Part shown: piece by piece, positions 10,298 to 21,889 of the stretch | How the letters are laid out: every line of letters starts with the position of its first letter | Numbering within the stretch: position 1 is the stretch's first letter | Assembly: GCA_009746045.1 (NCBI GenBank) | Contig: RPFO01000310.1 | Span: forward strand, 505,734-569,733 | DNA length: 64,000 nucleotides | Source: Mesostigma viride | Taxonomy: Eukaryota; Streptophyta; Mesostigmatophyceae; Mesostigmatales; Mesostigmataceae | Direction: 5' to 3' | Position numbers and translations under genes: made by a program | Notes under the pieces: model-generated | Told to the model about the DNA's origin: nothing | Seen by the model: the letters and a program-made list of their open reading frames with translations, nothing else | The model's database searches: none

Positions 10298-10791
10298 GGG
10301 CCGGGCCCACTTCAAATGTTCCGAAAAGTGTGACACTTTTTGTCGTTTTTTGCACTTTTTCGACGATCGTCACTCTGCAGAGTGATTCGCCGTGCGAAAT
10401 CGTGCGAAATTGTGCGAAATTTGCTGAAATCGTGTGAAATTTGCTGAAATCGTGCGAAATTGTGCGAAATTTGCTGAAATCGTGCGAAATTTCATGTGAA
10501 AAATGTCGACGGTAAAAAATTTTGATGTGCACAACGTGTGTGAATCCATGCGAAATTTTGTCAAACGTCACTCCCCAAAACGACCCTTGGTTGAAATCCA
10601 TGCGAAATCGTGCGAAATCATGCAAAATTGTGCGAAATCGTGCGAAATCGTGCGAAAATGTGTGAAAATTTTGCGAAAATCACGCAAAAATCACGCGAAC
10701 TCGTGCGAAATTTTATTTTTTTTTTGCGAAAATAGCGAAAAAGTGTCACACACTTGGCTTGGACGGCGGAACATTTGAAGTGGGCCCGGGA
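10298..10791. mobile_element. MITE-like element with GTGCGAAAT core repeats
   Basis: Terminal inverted repeats CCCACTTCAAATGTTCCG (left, about 10308-10325) and its reverse complement (right, about 10766-10783) sit in matching GGGCC context. Both are followed inward by an AAGTGTGACAC-type sequence. The interior (about 10385-10740) is an irregular tandem array of 9-11-bp units of type GTGCGAAAT. There is no transposase frame. The outer left flank is a (GGGC)-rich tract (10205-10297). The words AATATCATGG occur just outside on both sides (10168 and 10791). Probably a non-autonomous DNA transposon in MBL intron 1. Confidence 0.7.
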
Positions 10792-11047
10792 ATATCATGG
10801 TGGTGGGTGGGTGCATGCATTAATTTTACAAATAGTGTATGGACTAATTGTAAAGAGGGACACGCCGTGAGGGAGGAGGGATGGGAACAGATGAGGATTC
10901 GCTTGAAGGCAGGGAAGAGCACCAAGGTAGAGGAGCATGCACATATGCATGGGATGGGAGGTGGCGGTGATGTCAGCTAAAGCATGGGAGCACTGGAGCA
11001 CGGGAGCACGGAAGCAAGGGAGGGAGGATAGGAGCAGCGGCACTAAC

Positions 11048-11606
11048 CAGGGTAGCTGCCCCCCGCGAGGCTGCGGTCGTACATCTCGTGGTCCGTACAG
11101 TACACGACCGAGGCGCCGTCGCATTCTACTCGGTATGCGAGCGTCAGCGCGGGGTGGTTCAGGTAGTGCGTCGATATCCGCACGTCCTCCACCATGAAGC
11201 TCTCCTCGCCGATGTCGTGGTATTTTACAACCGCGCCGAATGCGTCGGCGTTGATGGGTAAGTAGCTGTCCTGCATCTGCATCTCCAACGTCTGTTTCAG
11301 GCATTTGTCCAGGCCCTTCGGGCCGAAAATGTGGAAGGTATTGCCAGGGACGAAGAGCGGGGTGAAAAATGGCAGCCCTTGGATGTGATCCCAATGCGTG
11401 TGGCTGATACACATGTAGCCCGTAATAGGCCCCCCTTTCTTTTGCAGGGCATCCCCGAGTGCCATCGCGCCTGTGCCGCAGTCGAGAATAATCAACGTGC
11501 CTCGGCTAGAGCAAATTTCGACGCACGACGTGCTCCCGCCGTACTTCAGTGTGCTGGCGCCGGCTTTGCTGATAGAGCCCCGAGTTCCCCAAAACCGCAG
11601 CTTCAT
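11048..11606 (-). CDS. MBL-fold metallo-hydrolase, exon 1
   Basis: First exon of a metallo-beta-lactamase-fold hydrolase resembling bacterial PhnP/RNase Z-like phosphodiesterases. The ATG at 11606 is fixed by an in-frame TAA two codons upstream. Residues 1-186 carry GTRGS near the N-terminus, the LDCGTG strand (41-46), the zinc motif HTHWDH (69-74), a NHP loop (His151) and TDHE (171-174). The exon ends at 11048 in phase 1 before a GTTAGT donor. Joining to 8523 and then 686 restores the remaining family motifs with correct phase, so this is one gene with two large introns. The likely activity is di-zinc hydrolysis of a phosphodiester or related substrate, but the substrate cannot be read from the sequence. 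No organelle presequence is evident, so the product may be cytosolic. The compact bacterial-type fold suggests either old bacterial ancestry or transfer. Confidence 0.85.
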
Positions 11607-12386
11607 CTGTTATTCAGCAGGTCGCTCTGATGACAAGCGTGGCGGGGAAATTCTCAGAGTTTGTTATCACGGACATGCCGGAAAATAAAAATAACAAAAG
11701 TTTGATTGGCTTCGTCGTTGATTCTAACGATCAATTAGTACTGCTGCCAAAATTCTCCAGCTGTCCATCCTGTACATAAAACATATGGCAGAACTGCTAT
11801 TGTCTTCATCGATAGCCGATACAGATTTGCCGCATCGTAGCCGCGAGGAACACGGTAGCATCATATGCATGCACGTCATGAGCCGACAAGCATCCATATT
11901 GGCTGTGACACATACCGCGGCAGTCGGCACCAAGCTCCGCACTACCCATACATTCCAAACGGCCATGCATTCCATACGGCCATGCACGTCAGTCATACAC
12001 GATTTTTGACATGAGTCGCACACGATTTTTGTAGACTCTGCTGCCCATGTCCTTATTGTACGGCGTGGGATTCAACTAACTAACACGATTTTTGTGTCAT
12101 CACAACACCGCAAAACGAGCGTTTCGCGACTTCAGCGGCAATCTCCATATCAAATCGTCTTGCGTTACTTTCGATGATGAATTATTATCCTATACGCGTA
12201 CGGACCACAGGATGCCCGATGGTTTTTAATATGGTTAGATAGATACTAATTTAGCTATATCCTATATACTAATTATTACCTCTTAACCTAACGATATTCT
12301 TATTGGTTGATAAAAAATACCCATTTACCCGGAAAAAAACGGTAATAAAAAAACCAAAAAGAATATACAGGAATATTCCGGGGAAA
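11607..12386. other. 5' flank of MBL gene and AT-rich spacer
   Basis: Holds the putative promoter and 5' UTR of the MBL gene. No clear core-promoter motif was identified. Around 12045-12090 there is a GGCGTGGGATTCAACTAACTAAC stretch related to repeats at 17095, 31175 and 31268. No coding sequence seen. Confidence 0.5.
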
Positions 12387-12832
12387 TCCTGGGGAAATGG
12401 GTATATTCCCAATTATAGACCAGAGAGGTGAAATGGGAAATGAGTATCAGCGAATCCTAAATGAATGTAATATACAGGAATATTAATTCCCGAAGTGTAC
12501 TCCCCTTTCAGAGAGAGAAGTGGGTACACCGTACAGTATATTTAAATTTAGAGAATTTTACAGATTAGTAAAGTTGAGGCCCGGAAATTACAGATATGTT
12601 TTGATATTTACAGACAGGTGTTTTTCCGCCACGTGCATTTCAGAGCACGGATTCTGTCAACAAACCGTCCGGCACAATGAATACACCCTCCGCATTGGTA
12701 GTTTTAATTTTTTTCGGGGAAATGGGTATATTTATTAGCCAGTTATGGACCAAAGAGGTGAGAGGGGAAATGAGTATCAGCGAATCCTAATGAAGGTGGG
12801 CACACACACGTGTGGCGGTGACAGGTGAAAGG
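12387..12832 (-). mobile_element. LINE-A 3' UTR with internal direct repeat
   Basis: Minus-strand sequence directly downstream of the LINE-A frame. Two related blocks of about 85 bp (12387-12475 and 12713-12800) share GGGGAAATGGGTATAT, then GACCARAGAGGTGA and GTATCAGCGAATCCTAA. They flank about 240 bp of unrelated AT-rich sequence. The same block appears a third time at 45620-45735, which supports it being the 3' end of a mobile family. Confidence 0.6.
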
Positions 12833-14088
12833 CTAATAGGGCGCGTTATTAGACCAGGGAAGCCATTGGACCTGAGTAATGTCGCCATGAGGCATACTGG
12901 TGAATACCTGATTACGGCCCAGTAGATCATGAAAAAGCTGGAGCGGGCTGGGCTTGTCGTTATTGGGCCCTGGGTCCCACACCCTGTGTTGTTCCTGAGC
13001 TAACAGCCAGTAGCGGCGCATAGCCGCATTCCATAGGTATATAAAGCGCCGGACTACGCCGCCGCGGGTATACTCCTCGCGGACCTTAAAGACTGTCTCG
13101 TTGCGTATGGTCCAGATCGCGTATAGCATAGTAGTGCGCAGCCATATCCATTCTGCTTGGGAAACTGAAAGCTCGGTCCCTGGTGTGCCAGCAATACCGA
13201 AAATGATGGTACGCACGCTGATTGGGAGAGTGGGTGGCGATGCCGTCCATGCGGCCCAGATGTTAATGAGCCACGTCCAAACCCCAGGGAGATTACAGTA
13301 AAGAAATCTGTGCTCAATGGTTTCACTAGGGTGCGTGCACAGGCATGATGCATCATGACCAAAACGCTCGTGGAGCGTAGCGCAGACCCCTATCGCCCTA
13401 TGCATCAAAAGATGTTGTACATCAGTGGCCCTGCGGTCCACGAGAGGGTGGTCTACCGCCAGGGTAATCATCTTAACCCAAGTGTAGCCCGGCCAATGTA
13501 TTCCCCAGCGGGCTCGGCCCGGATGGGGCTGATGGTACGTATGCAACAAGATATCATAACCCCAATCTGCGGTGTACTCAAAGATACATTTGCTGGTTCT
13601 GATGTCCCCCTTGGTTAAGACCCATCCAAATTCAACCGGGTCCAGATGTAGTAGATCGAGCCGTGTGTTGCCCACGTGTAGCCATGTAATGCTCTCAACC
13701 GGGGATAATGGGTCCGGCTGGATCATGCAAGATCTTGGCACAGACCATGGGACTACGCGTATGCGGTGACACTGGGAAGCTGGCGTGTACGCATATAAGG
13801 TGGATAGTTGATACAGACATCCATTGTGGCCAGAAATAGCTTCCAGCAGTTGTAGTTGGAGCCCCTCATGTGGCAGAACCGTCACGACTAAACCCTTGCA
13901 CGCAGGCGTGACTCCGTCGGCGTAGAAGCTAACCCAGTCGCCGGTTATAATTGGCTTGCGTGGGGCAGTCATCAAAGCATGCCACGCAGCTGGTATCGCA
14001 CTTATAAGAGTTTGCCACGCTTGCAGGGAGGGCATGTGGGAGACCCAAGTGCTGACCTCGTCGTAGCTGAGCCGTCGATACGTATCAC
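12833..14088 (-). pseudogene. LINE-A C-terminal region with CCHC finger
   Basis: An open frame of about 400 codons continues upstream of its first ATG as SDTYRRLSYDEVSTWVSH up to the junction at 14088. It includes the cysteine-histidine cluster CLCTHPSETIEHRFLYC, the zinc-finger type found after the RT in plant and algal LINEs. There are Trp-rich segments on either side. It is the 3' continuation of the frame that ends at about 18713, so one LINE has been split by the 14089-18712 insertion. Confidence 0.75.
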
Positions 14089-14459
14089 TAGGAAGTCGGA
14101 AAAAATTCGTCCTGAGATCTCTTGAGATTCTCCTGAGTTTTTTTTTGACAAATCTTGAGAAATCCTGAGAAATCCTGAGATGTCCTGAGAATATCTTGAG
14201 ATTGTCCTGAGATTAATCCTGAGTTTTCCTGAGATTGTCCTGAGATTCATCCTGATATTTCGTCTTCACAAAATCTGGTAAGTGCACACCTCGGGTCCTG
14301 AGATTCTGGTGAAAAACTCAGGACAAAATCTCAGGACAATCTCAGGACAAAATCTCAGGACAATCTCAGGACAAAAAAACGAGTAGAATCTCAAGAAAAT
14401 CTCAGGACAAAAAAACGAGTAGAATCTCAAGAAAATCAAGAACATGCACAGGCGAATTC

Positions 14460-15050
14460 TCCAGCCATTCTGGGACAAAAAAATGGTGTTATCAGGGACC
14501 GTCAGAAATACGACAATGCAAGATGATTACAATAGGGGCATGACTCACAATCAGTGCATTTATTACATTGATAAATATTATTTAAAAAATCTTTTATTCA
14601 TAGGCAAAAAATAAATCACAACAAAAAGAGGATTGCTTCTTCATCGTTTGGCAGATCTTGTAGATCATTTGGTTCTTCATATACTCTGCCAAACTGTGCT
14701 TCGTTGCACATTTACCTGCACGCATAAACCAGGAAGGGGGAAAAACAGCATTAAACAGGACCATGATTAGAAACGCTGGGCTGCAGCATGTGCACATGTA
14801 CACCTAACCAGACCAAAGGCATAGCAAACAACATCATGCTCGGCATAAAAAAAGATACTTCTGACTGGTACAAAACATTGAAAGGGTGACCCAAGTGAAA
14901 GCCTAGCACCGCCATTATTGAGATGTGCAAGACCAAGAAACCACGACATTGCATATGACCGATGCATTGAAAAAGGGAAAACACGTTTATTAACTGTGAA
15001 GCTCCAGGGTAACTAGACTAAATTTCTTCAGGGCAAGGGACTAATTGAAT
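14460..15050. other. foldback interior, no gene seen
   Basis: AT-rich interior of the foldback-like element. Short frames show no recognisable domain. Confidence 0.5.
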
Positions 15051-15615
15051 TCAGCAAGCAAGCGTACATGCGCGCAAGGACGAGAGTGGCTAAATAAGGA
15101 AGCAAGGGCCTAACAAAGGAAGCAAGGGACTGATTAGATTCAGCAAGCAAGCAATTGCAAGCATGCAAGGAAGAGGGGCTAACAAAGGAAGCAAGGGCCT
15201 AACAAAGGAATCAGGGGACTGATTCCATTCAGCAAGTGGTCAAGCATGCAGGGAAGGAACGGCCTAACCAAGTAGGCAAGGTCATATCAAAGGAAGCAAG
15301 GCATTAATTAAATTCAGCAAGCATGCGAGGAAGAGTGGCTTACAAAGGAAGCATGGGACTAAGAAAGGAAGCAAGGGACTAATTACATTCAGGAAGCACG
15401 CATGCAAGGAAGCAAGGGAATAAAGCAAGGAACTAATCAAATTCAGCAAGCGGCTAAACAACCAAGCAAGGGCCTAATCAAGGAAGAAAGCAACCACGCA
15501 AAGAAGCAAGCAAGCACGCAAAGACGGAAACAAGCATGCAAGGAAGCAAGGGGTTTATCAAACTCAGCAAGCAAGCATGCAAGGAAGCAAGGAGCAAGTG
15601 AGGGACCAAGGGACT
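15050..15615. repeat. irregular GGAAGCAAGGGMCTAA repeat
   Basis: Degenerate tandem array of about 25-60-bp units made of GGAAGCAAGG, ACTAATT and ATTCAGCAAGC. It lies within the foldback-like element. Confidence 0.8.
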
Positions 15616-17469
15616 AATCAACTTTATGACACTTACCACGCAGAAGGGACAACCTCATGACCGCGGAGAAGATAACATTCCGTCCCTCCTGTTGCGATTG
15701 CAAAGGGGAGAAAGAATAGTAGTGATGTAAGGAATGAATTCCAGTGCAAAATTAGGAAAATACCTTCAATAACAAAGCTAGTAAGTAGGCAAGGTAATTA
15801 AAAAGTAGGTAGCAAACTGATGACAACATGCACATACTCACGCATGGACCAACCAAGTTAGTATCTAATCTACTATGTGGCTTATGAGGAAGCACCATGA
15901 AACATTTGACCTTACTGGCTTCATCAGAACACGTCTAGATGCTTTTCCTTTGCAAAGATAGTCGCAATTGACGCTTGGGGCTTGCATGGGATTCAGGTCT
16001 GCATGGACGTGCTTTGACAACAAACGGGCATGTACGCACAAAAATGCCCAAGGACGGTACTTCATGATGGTCATCTTCATGAACTTGACCACGCATGTAA
16101 GAGGACAAGAAATCAAGTATTCAGAGTTCATGCTATACTAAGAAACCAGCTTTTGCTCAGAATGCCGCTTTTGCGGTCTATGGGCCTTCCAATGCAACCT
16201 GCCAAGCAATTCTCATAAGTATCCTTGCTCAGCTACGCAGTTGCTCATTTTCCCGGCTCCATTCCTCTTCGATCACAGCCTGTCCATGACGGCCTTGTAG
16301 GTTTTGGATAGCTCCAGAATCTCGCTCTGTTTATTCTCCGTTACTTATGTCACTCACATGTCGTCGCTACTAGAACCGCTTCTAGTGCGGTTCTCGCTGC
16401 CACCCCTGCTGCCACACCTGCAGCGCTTGTTATTCGGTGGTTGCATTCATTGGTTACGTATGGAAATCGGTTGCCCCATCGCTCGAGCTAGCGTGTATGT
16501 GCCCTCACTGCCCGCTAGCCCCAGCACTGACTTGACTGCGAACAACGGCTAGGGCTACGTCAAACGCGTTTTTTTGAATTTGCGCAAAAAAAAAGATTGC
16601 GACTAGGTCACATCCGTAGCCAGCGGCAGGCGGAATGTCTCGAGTGATTCCAGCCAAGCGATCTTCCGTATTGTCATGACATCTTACCTTTCCACTGGTT
16701 ACTACTTGTCTCAAAGCCTTTTAGAACGGTCGGAGCCGCAAACTGCCGATAAATTTACAGGTACAGTAACTAGTATTCACCAATGAAAGCCACAGGCATT
16801 TAAAAAACCGCCGTCCTGCCAGACCCTAGAAAACGCTTGGTCCTGACTTTGCCGGACAACCATTGGAGCAGGTTATAAAGTGCGACAACGATTTCTGATT
16901 GTTGGCTGACAGACTGACAGCCGACAATTATTAACGCAAAGTCACTAAAGCAATTAGGCAGTGAGAACATTCTACAAAAGAGCTCTTAGTTCGGGCTTTA
17001 TATAAGTAGTACCTGCCTGTTAAAAATTGGAACAAGGATACGGTTCCGGCATCCGTTTATTCCGAAGCCGGTACGGGCAAGGCTAGGGAACCGGCGTGGG
17101 AATAAACTGAACTGAACATAACTGAAATAAAGGCCGTTATGGTGCCGTGAAATAGCCGCATGACGACAGTGCCGTTCCAAACTTTCAACTTCGCGCCCTA
17201 CCTCTCTTAACCGTTACCTGGTAGACCGTTGGTCCAACGAGCGAAAAATTTAGAAAGGTTGCGATTAGGCAACGCGACCTTGCACCTAGCCGCACCCATG
17301 AACGCCTTCAGCAGCCATGTTAGGCAACACAACCCTGCACCTAGCCGCACCATTCCATAAACGCCTTCATCAGCCATGTTAGGCCGGAATAGACACGGCA
17401 TTTCCACTTTGGGTCTCGCACTAGTCAAGTCACTTGCTCAGATAGTATATCACTAGCTCTGACCCGCCT
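15616..17469. other. foldback interior, mostly unique
   Basis: No coding sequence recognised. Around 17070-17125 there is an ACCGGCGTGGGAATAAACTG stretch followed by an AACTG-type tail, related to blocks at 12060 and 31268. An imperfect duplication of ACCTTGCACCTAGCCGCACC lies at about 17276-17350. Confidence 0.5.
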
Positions 17470-17473
17470 TCAA

Positions 17474-17856
17474 GCGGTTTGGTAGTGCAGCGGCTGTGTG
17501 TGGTTCTACCAAACGACTTTCAGAAATATGTGCCTACTCCATGGCCCCATCGCGGCAAGTAGCGGGAGCGCTTGCAGAATGTAAGTGATGCTGCGCCTAT
17601 ACCGAACCCCGTCTTTGCCGCCATGAACCATGACTCCGGACGGAGCTGCGATGACGTAAAGATGGTTGAAGGTCGCGGGTTGCTGTTCTGTAGTTGCCCC
17701 AATGCTGTTCTGTAGTGCTCCGATTGATGTGAGCTGATAGCGGCCTCTTCAATACCTTGAGTTTTGCACGTGCTCACGTGGGGCCATGGAGTAGGCACAT
17801 ATTTCTCAAAGTCGTTTGGTAGAACCACACACAGCCGCTGCACTACCAAACCGCTC
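17474..17856. repeat. 75-bp inverted repeat pair
   Basis: The left arm at about 17474-17549 and right arm at about 17781-17856 are near-perfect reverse complements. They share CTACTCCATGGCCCCA and GGTAGTGCAGCGGCTGTGTG with one clear mismatch. The spacer of about 230 bp has no coding features. It could be a small MITE nested in the foldback element. Confidence 0.8.
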
Positions 17857-18122
17857 GCGTGGCAAGAGCCGCACTGCTGGCAAGTCCATGGCAGCGGCTA
17901 GTGTCAGCGCATCGAGCCCTGATGACCTAGCTAGTGTTTCGTCGTTCAGCAGCAACGGTGAGGCATGCATTCCCTCACAAAGGAGAAGTGAGAGGCAGCG
18001 TGCTGTAGTAAATTATGCGGACAACTCTGACAGTGCTGCATACACTGATGAGGAGTGGCATTGATTATATTTCTGGCAATGATGCCTGTAATGTAACTTG
18101 TTGTGTGCTTGTCGCACTGCAT

Positions 18123-18173
18123 TATCAAGGAGACAACCAGCGCAGGCCAGAAATCGGGAGAATCCGGACCATG
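18123..18173 (+). mobile_element. SINE-1 copy A, truncated
   Basis: The first 50 bp of the SINE-1 family (TATCAAGGAGACAACCAGCG onward through GGAGAATCCGGACCATG). It stops before the A-box region and lies inside the foldback-like element. Confidence 0.8.
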
Positions 18174-18712
18174 CATTATATTTATTTATTTCCAATGAAC
18201 ATGTGTGTCAACTGCATCATTTCTGCATCCACATATAATGCATAAGTGTCCTGTCTTCATGCACTTGAGAGTTCTCAAGTGTCATGCTCAGTGTCCTGAT
18301 TTTCCTGATTTTTTGTGCCATGCTAAGTGTCCTGATTGTCCTGATTTTTTGTGCCATGCTAAGTGTCCTGATTTTCCTGATTTTTTTCTGATTCAGCGGG
18401 AAAATCTCAAGATCTTGAGATTTTTTGTGTTGTTTCGACATTTTTCTCAGGATCTCAGGATTTTCTCAGGATTCTCAGTGTTTCTCAGTGTCTCGCGAGA
18501 CGCATCTCAGGCACTTCTCAGGACTCTCAGGAGGAAGTCCTGATATAATATCAGGATTCCTGAGAAAATCTCAGTTTTTCTCAGGATTTCTCAGGACATC
18601 TTGAGAAAAAAATCAGGATATCTCAGGAAATCCTGAGAAAATCTCAGGAAATCCTGAGAAAATCTCAGGAAATCTCAGGATTCCTGAGAAAAATCTCAGA
18701 ACCCGACTTCCT

Positions 18713-21700
18713 AGCTATAGCGCCGTGCCCCAGGTAGAGGTCCAGCACCCTGACAATCGGCGGTGACGCGCACAGAAAGCCATCATACGGGTTGTGTCCG
18801 TGGAGAGTGCCGAGGGGCTTGTTAGTAGCGTCTGTGATTAAGTCATTAAAAAAGAGTGGCTGCCGTGCCACCTCCTCTCGAGTAGTAGGAAAGACTAGGC
18901 GACCCGGCTTGAGCTTATTGTAACCTGTCCATATGCGCTGCCAGTACCATGGGAGTCCTTTGTACGAAATAAGGGTGCTGCCCAGTATGCCCGCCCCCAG
19001 TTGCCACGAGGTGCCACTAGCATGGGTGGAAAGAGAGGCTAGCGTTTCACGTGCAAGCATGCAGCCAGGGTGTGTGTTAACTCCCATAAAAACGGATATC
19101 ACTTGTTTAGCGTACAGCGACCACAGACGCCATTGTATGTTGTGGAGCCCGAGGCCCCCGTGCACCCATGACATGAAGGACATCTCTCTGTTGATCCATC
19201 CGTGGACCGTGTGGGAGATTAAGCCTTTCTGTTTCCAGACGAAATTGCTGCCAAGGCGTTGGATGAGCTGTGTGGTGGCATCATTGGGTGGGTGTGCTTG
19301 GCAATAATACAAGACCTTAGAGAACAACAGTTGGTTGACGATCAGGGTTCGCCCTCGTAGGCTCATGCGGTGGACGGCCCCCCAGCGCCCTGCGGTAAGG
19401 AGAACGCCTGCAAGCTTGCCCACGTGGTTGGTTTCATCATACATGAAAGAACGTTGTTCAGCCAAGCGTCCCTCGGGTGTGCAGCCGATGGGACAATTGT
19501 GCAAAAGGTGGTGATCCCCCGGCTTGACCCAGGTCACAGCCAGGTTGGGGAGGGCGTAGCGTAGGGTGTTGGTTTTGCCGATATGCAGTCCCGTGGACTT
19601 GAGCACATTGCATCGTTGTTGTGTGGCAACAGAATAGGTAGTGATATTATCCATGACAGCATGCACTTCAGGCAGAGAGATACAAACATTTGTTGTGTCA
19701 TCCACATAAGCCGTTTGGAATATACCTTTACCGTTACCTGTCGGGAAGCCCCGAATGCGAGGATCGTTCTGGTGTAGCCAGTAGAGTCCTGCGTGGGCCA
19801 GGAGAAATAGAATAGGGGACATGCAATCTCCTTGTGGTAGCGATCGTGAGCTAGCGCCGGTCGCTGACTTGTGTCCGTCTATTAGTAAATACCAAGCCAG
19901 GGATTTGATCATACCCATAATGACGGTCATGAGTTGTGGGCCAAATCCTAGTGCGGTTAGAATGTGTTCTAGGTATTCCCAGCACATACGGTCAAAGGCT
20001 TTCTCAAAATCCCAGAACAATATGAAACCCTCTATATCGTCGCGCCAGGCTTTTTCTACAATGTCCATGATGAGGGTAATGCTGTCGTTGATGTGGAGAT
20101 TGGCCCTAAAGCCCACTTGCTCCGGACCAATGAGGAAGTCTAGGACGGTGTATAAGCGTCGTTGGATTATTTTACTGATGATTTTGTACGCTACCGTAAG
20201 GAGACGGATTGGGCGGTAGTTTTTCCATAGAGTCTTGTCTCCTTTTTTGTACAGTAAGATAAGCGCAGATTCAGCCCATCTGCCGCTCACCTTACCGTGC
20301 CGCCAAATTTCAAGAATACATTCGTAAAAATCTATGTGTAGAAGGGACCAGAACGTTTTCCAGAATTCAATAGGCAGACCGTCGACCCCGGGGGCGCTAC
20401 CGGTTTTGATGTGTTCCATAGCTGTGGTGGCCTCTTCCATGGAGGGGATTTGATCGAGTTCCTGCTGTTGAGCTGGTGTAAGGCGACGGGGAATGGCATG
20501 TAGGATTTTTTGCATGGCGGCAGATGAGTCAGGATGGGGTTCGTTTAGAAAGAGAGCTGAATAGTAACGGTGACCACTCTGTAGTATGGAGGTGATGTCT
20601 CGGTGGCTGCCGTGTTCGTCTTGGATTTCCGTGATAGAGGAGTGGGCTTTAGGGGTAGGAATCAGAGCAAAGAACTCTTTGGTCATTCTTTCTCCTACCT
20701 GGTGCCACCACAGATTTTCTGAGTCTAGTGCTAATGTGTGACGCTCGAAACGTAGTTTGTCGAGTTCGGTCTGAGCTCTTTGAAGTTTTGTTAGTTCCGA
20801 TTGATATAGGGTAGGCTTCGCTTGGAGTTTATTCACTATGCGTTGGTAGTACCGATAGTCCTGTCCTTTCTGGCGGCGGATATTTTGTGAATACAGTTGG
20901 GAAAATTCTAGAATGTTAGCTAGGCCCTCCTGCATCCAGCTGCAGCAGTCGGTGTAGCTGCCCTTGCTGGCTCTCCACGACTGCCAGCGTGTCATGATCT
21001 CAAAGTAGTACTTATCGTCCACGAGTAGGTGTTTGTTTAAGCGGGGAATGCCGGGGCCCCGGGCGGAGTTGGTGTGGTGGGCAAGGGTAACGATGAGTGG
21101 GTAGTGATCAGAAAAATTAACAGAACGGTCGACCGATGCGTAGCAAACTAGGTCCGCCCATGCGGGTGTGATGTATATTTTATCAAGACGACGAGTAGTG
21201 CGTACATTTAAACGTGTGGCCAGCCAAGTGGGCCCGTGGTCTCGTGAGCGGATGACATCTTGTAAGTTCAGGTCCATGATCTGTTTACTGAAGGCCGCTG
21301 TGCGTATAGGGGGGTGTTCATCCAGGTCTATATTGAAATCGCCCATCAACACAATTTCGAACCCCTGTGAGATAAGGTCAGCGGCCATTTTGAAAAGGGA
21401 AGGGTAGAATGAGGCTTGATCCGTTGGCTCGGTTGGGGCATATACACTAATAATGTATCCCTTATTTCCTGCCCATGTAATAGACTGCCGCGTCCAACGG
21501 CCCTGCCATCTAGCCTCCGCTGTGTCGGTAGCTATAGCCCAGTCCTGGCATGTCAGCGTGGGGTTGGGAGGTTTACGGTATTGAATGAGGGCAGTGCCCC
21601 CTTGTGTACCGCGTGCCCATGCCCAACGGTGAACTGTCCTAGGTGCAAGTGCTCTAGCAGCTCTAAGGGCTGTGCGTGTGGCAGCTTCTTGGATTTTATG

Positions 21701-21874
21701 TTCCTGCAGTCCTATCCAAATTTCATGCGAGGGGCCCACGTAACGCTCGAGCAAGTTGTGCAACGCATTCGCTAACTCTCGGGTGCGGGGTATACGTTGT
21801 CCCTGCCCTGCTGTGTTTGTTCCGTATGTGTTCAGCCCCCTGACATTCCACGTTACTAGTGTGAGCTGGCTCAT
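18713..21874 (-). pseudogene. LINE-A ORF2: APE endonuclease and reverse transcriptase
   Basis: ATG at 21874. The AP-endonuclease domain (residues 1 to about 265) shows TWNVRG (Asn10), LQEHK (Glu58), VYAP (Tyr145), GDFNID (Asp179/Asn181) and SDHYP (255-259). These are all key catalytic positions. The RT has GSAPGVDGLP, FWDFEKAFDRMCWEYL, LPQGDCMSPILF and the catalytic box YVDDT (about 719-723). The frame is intact for over 1,050 codons until the foldback insertion after LYLGHGAIA at about 18712. It resumes at 14088. It is an APE-type LINE with endonuclease and RT intact but disrupted downstream. It would copy its own RNA at a nicked chromosomal target. Confidence 0.9.
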
Positions 21875-21889
21875 GGCTATGATATAGGG

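Larger units (their letters stand above)
14089..18712. mobile_element. foldback-like DNA transposon inside LINE-A
   Basis: About 4.6 kb that interrupts the LINE-A frame. Its ends are the inverted repeat CTAGGAAGTCGG / CCGACTTCCTAG (14091-14102 and about 18701-18712), with TA at each outer edge. Next to each end lie arrays of short units of type TCCTGAGAT and their reverse complement (14110-14440 and 18270-18700), so each end can fold on itself and on the other. The interior has a purine-rich AAGCAAGG repeat, an 80-bp inverted repeat and a truncated SINE-1 copy. No transposase frame was recognised. The structure resembles foldback elements. The exact target duplication is uncertain. Confidence 0.65.

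Noticed and set aside
12520-12738. 72-codon plus frame
   Set aside because: Lies in AT-rich LINE-A 3' UTR insert. No domain or context.
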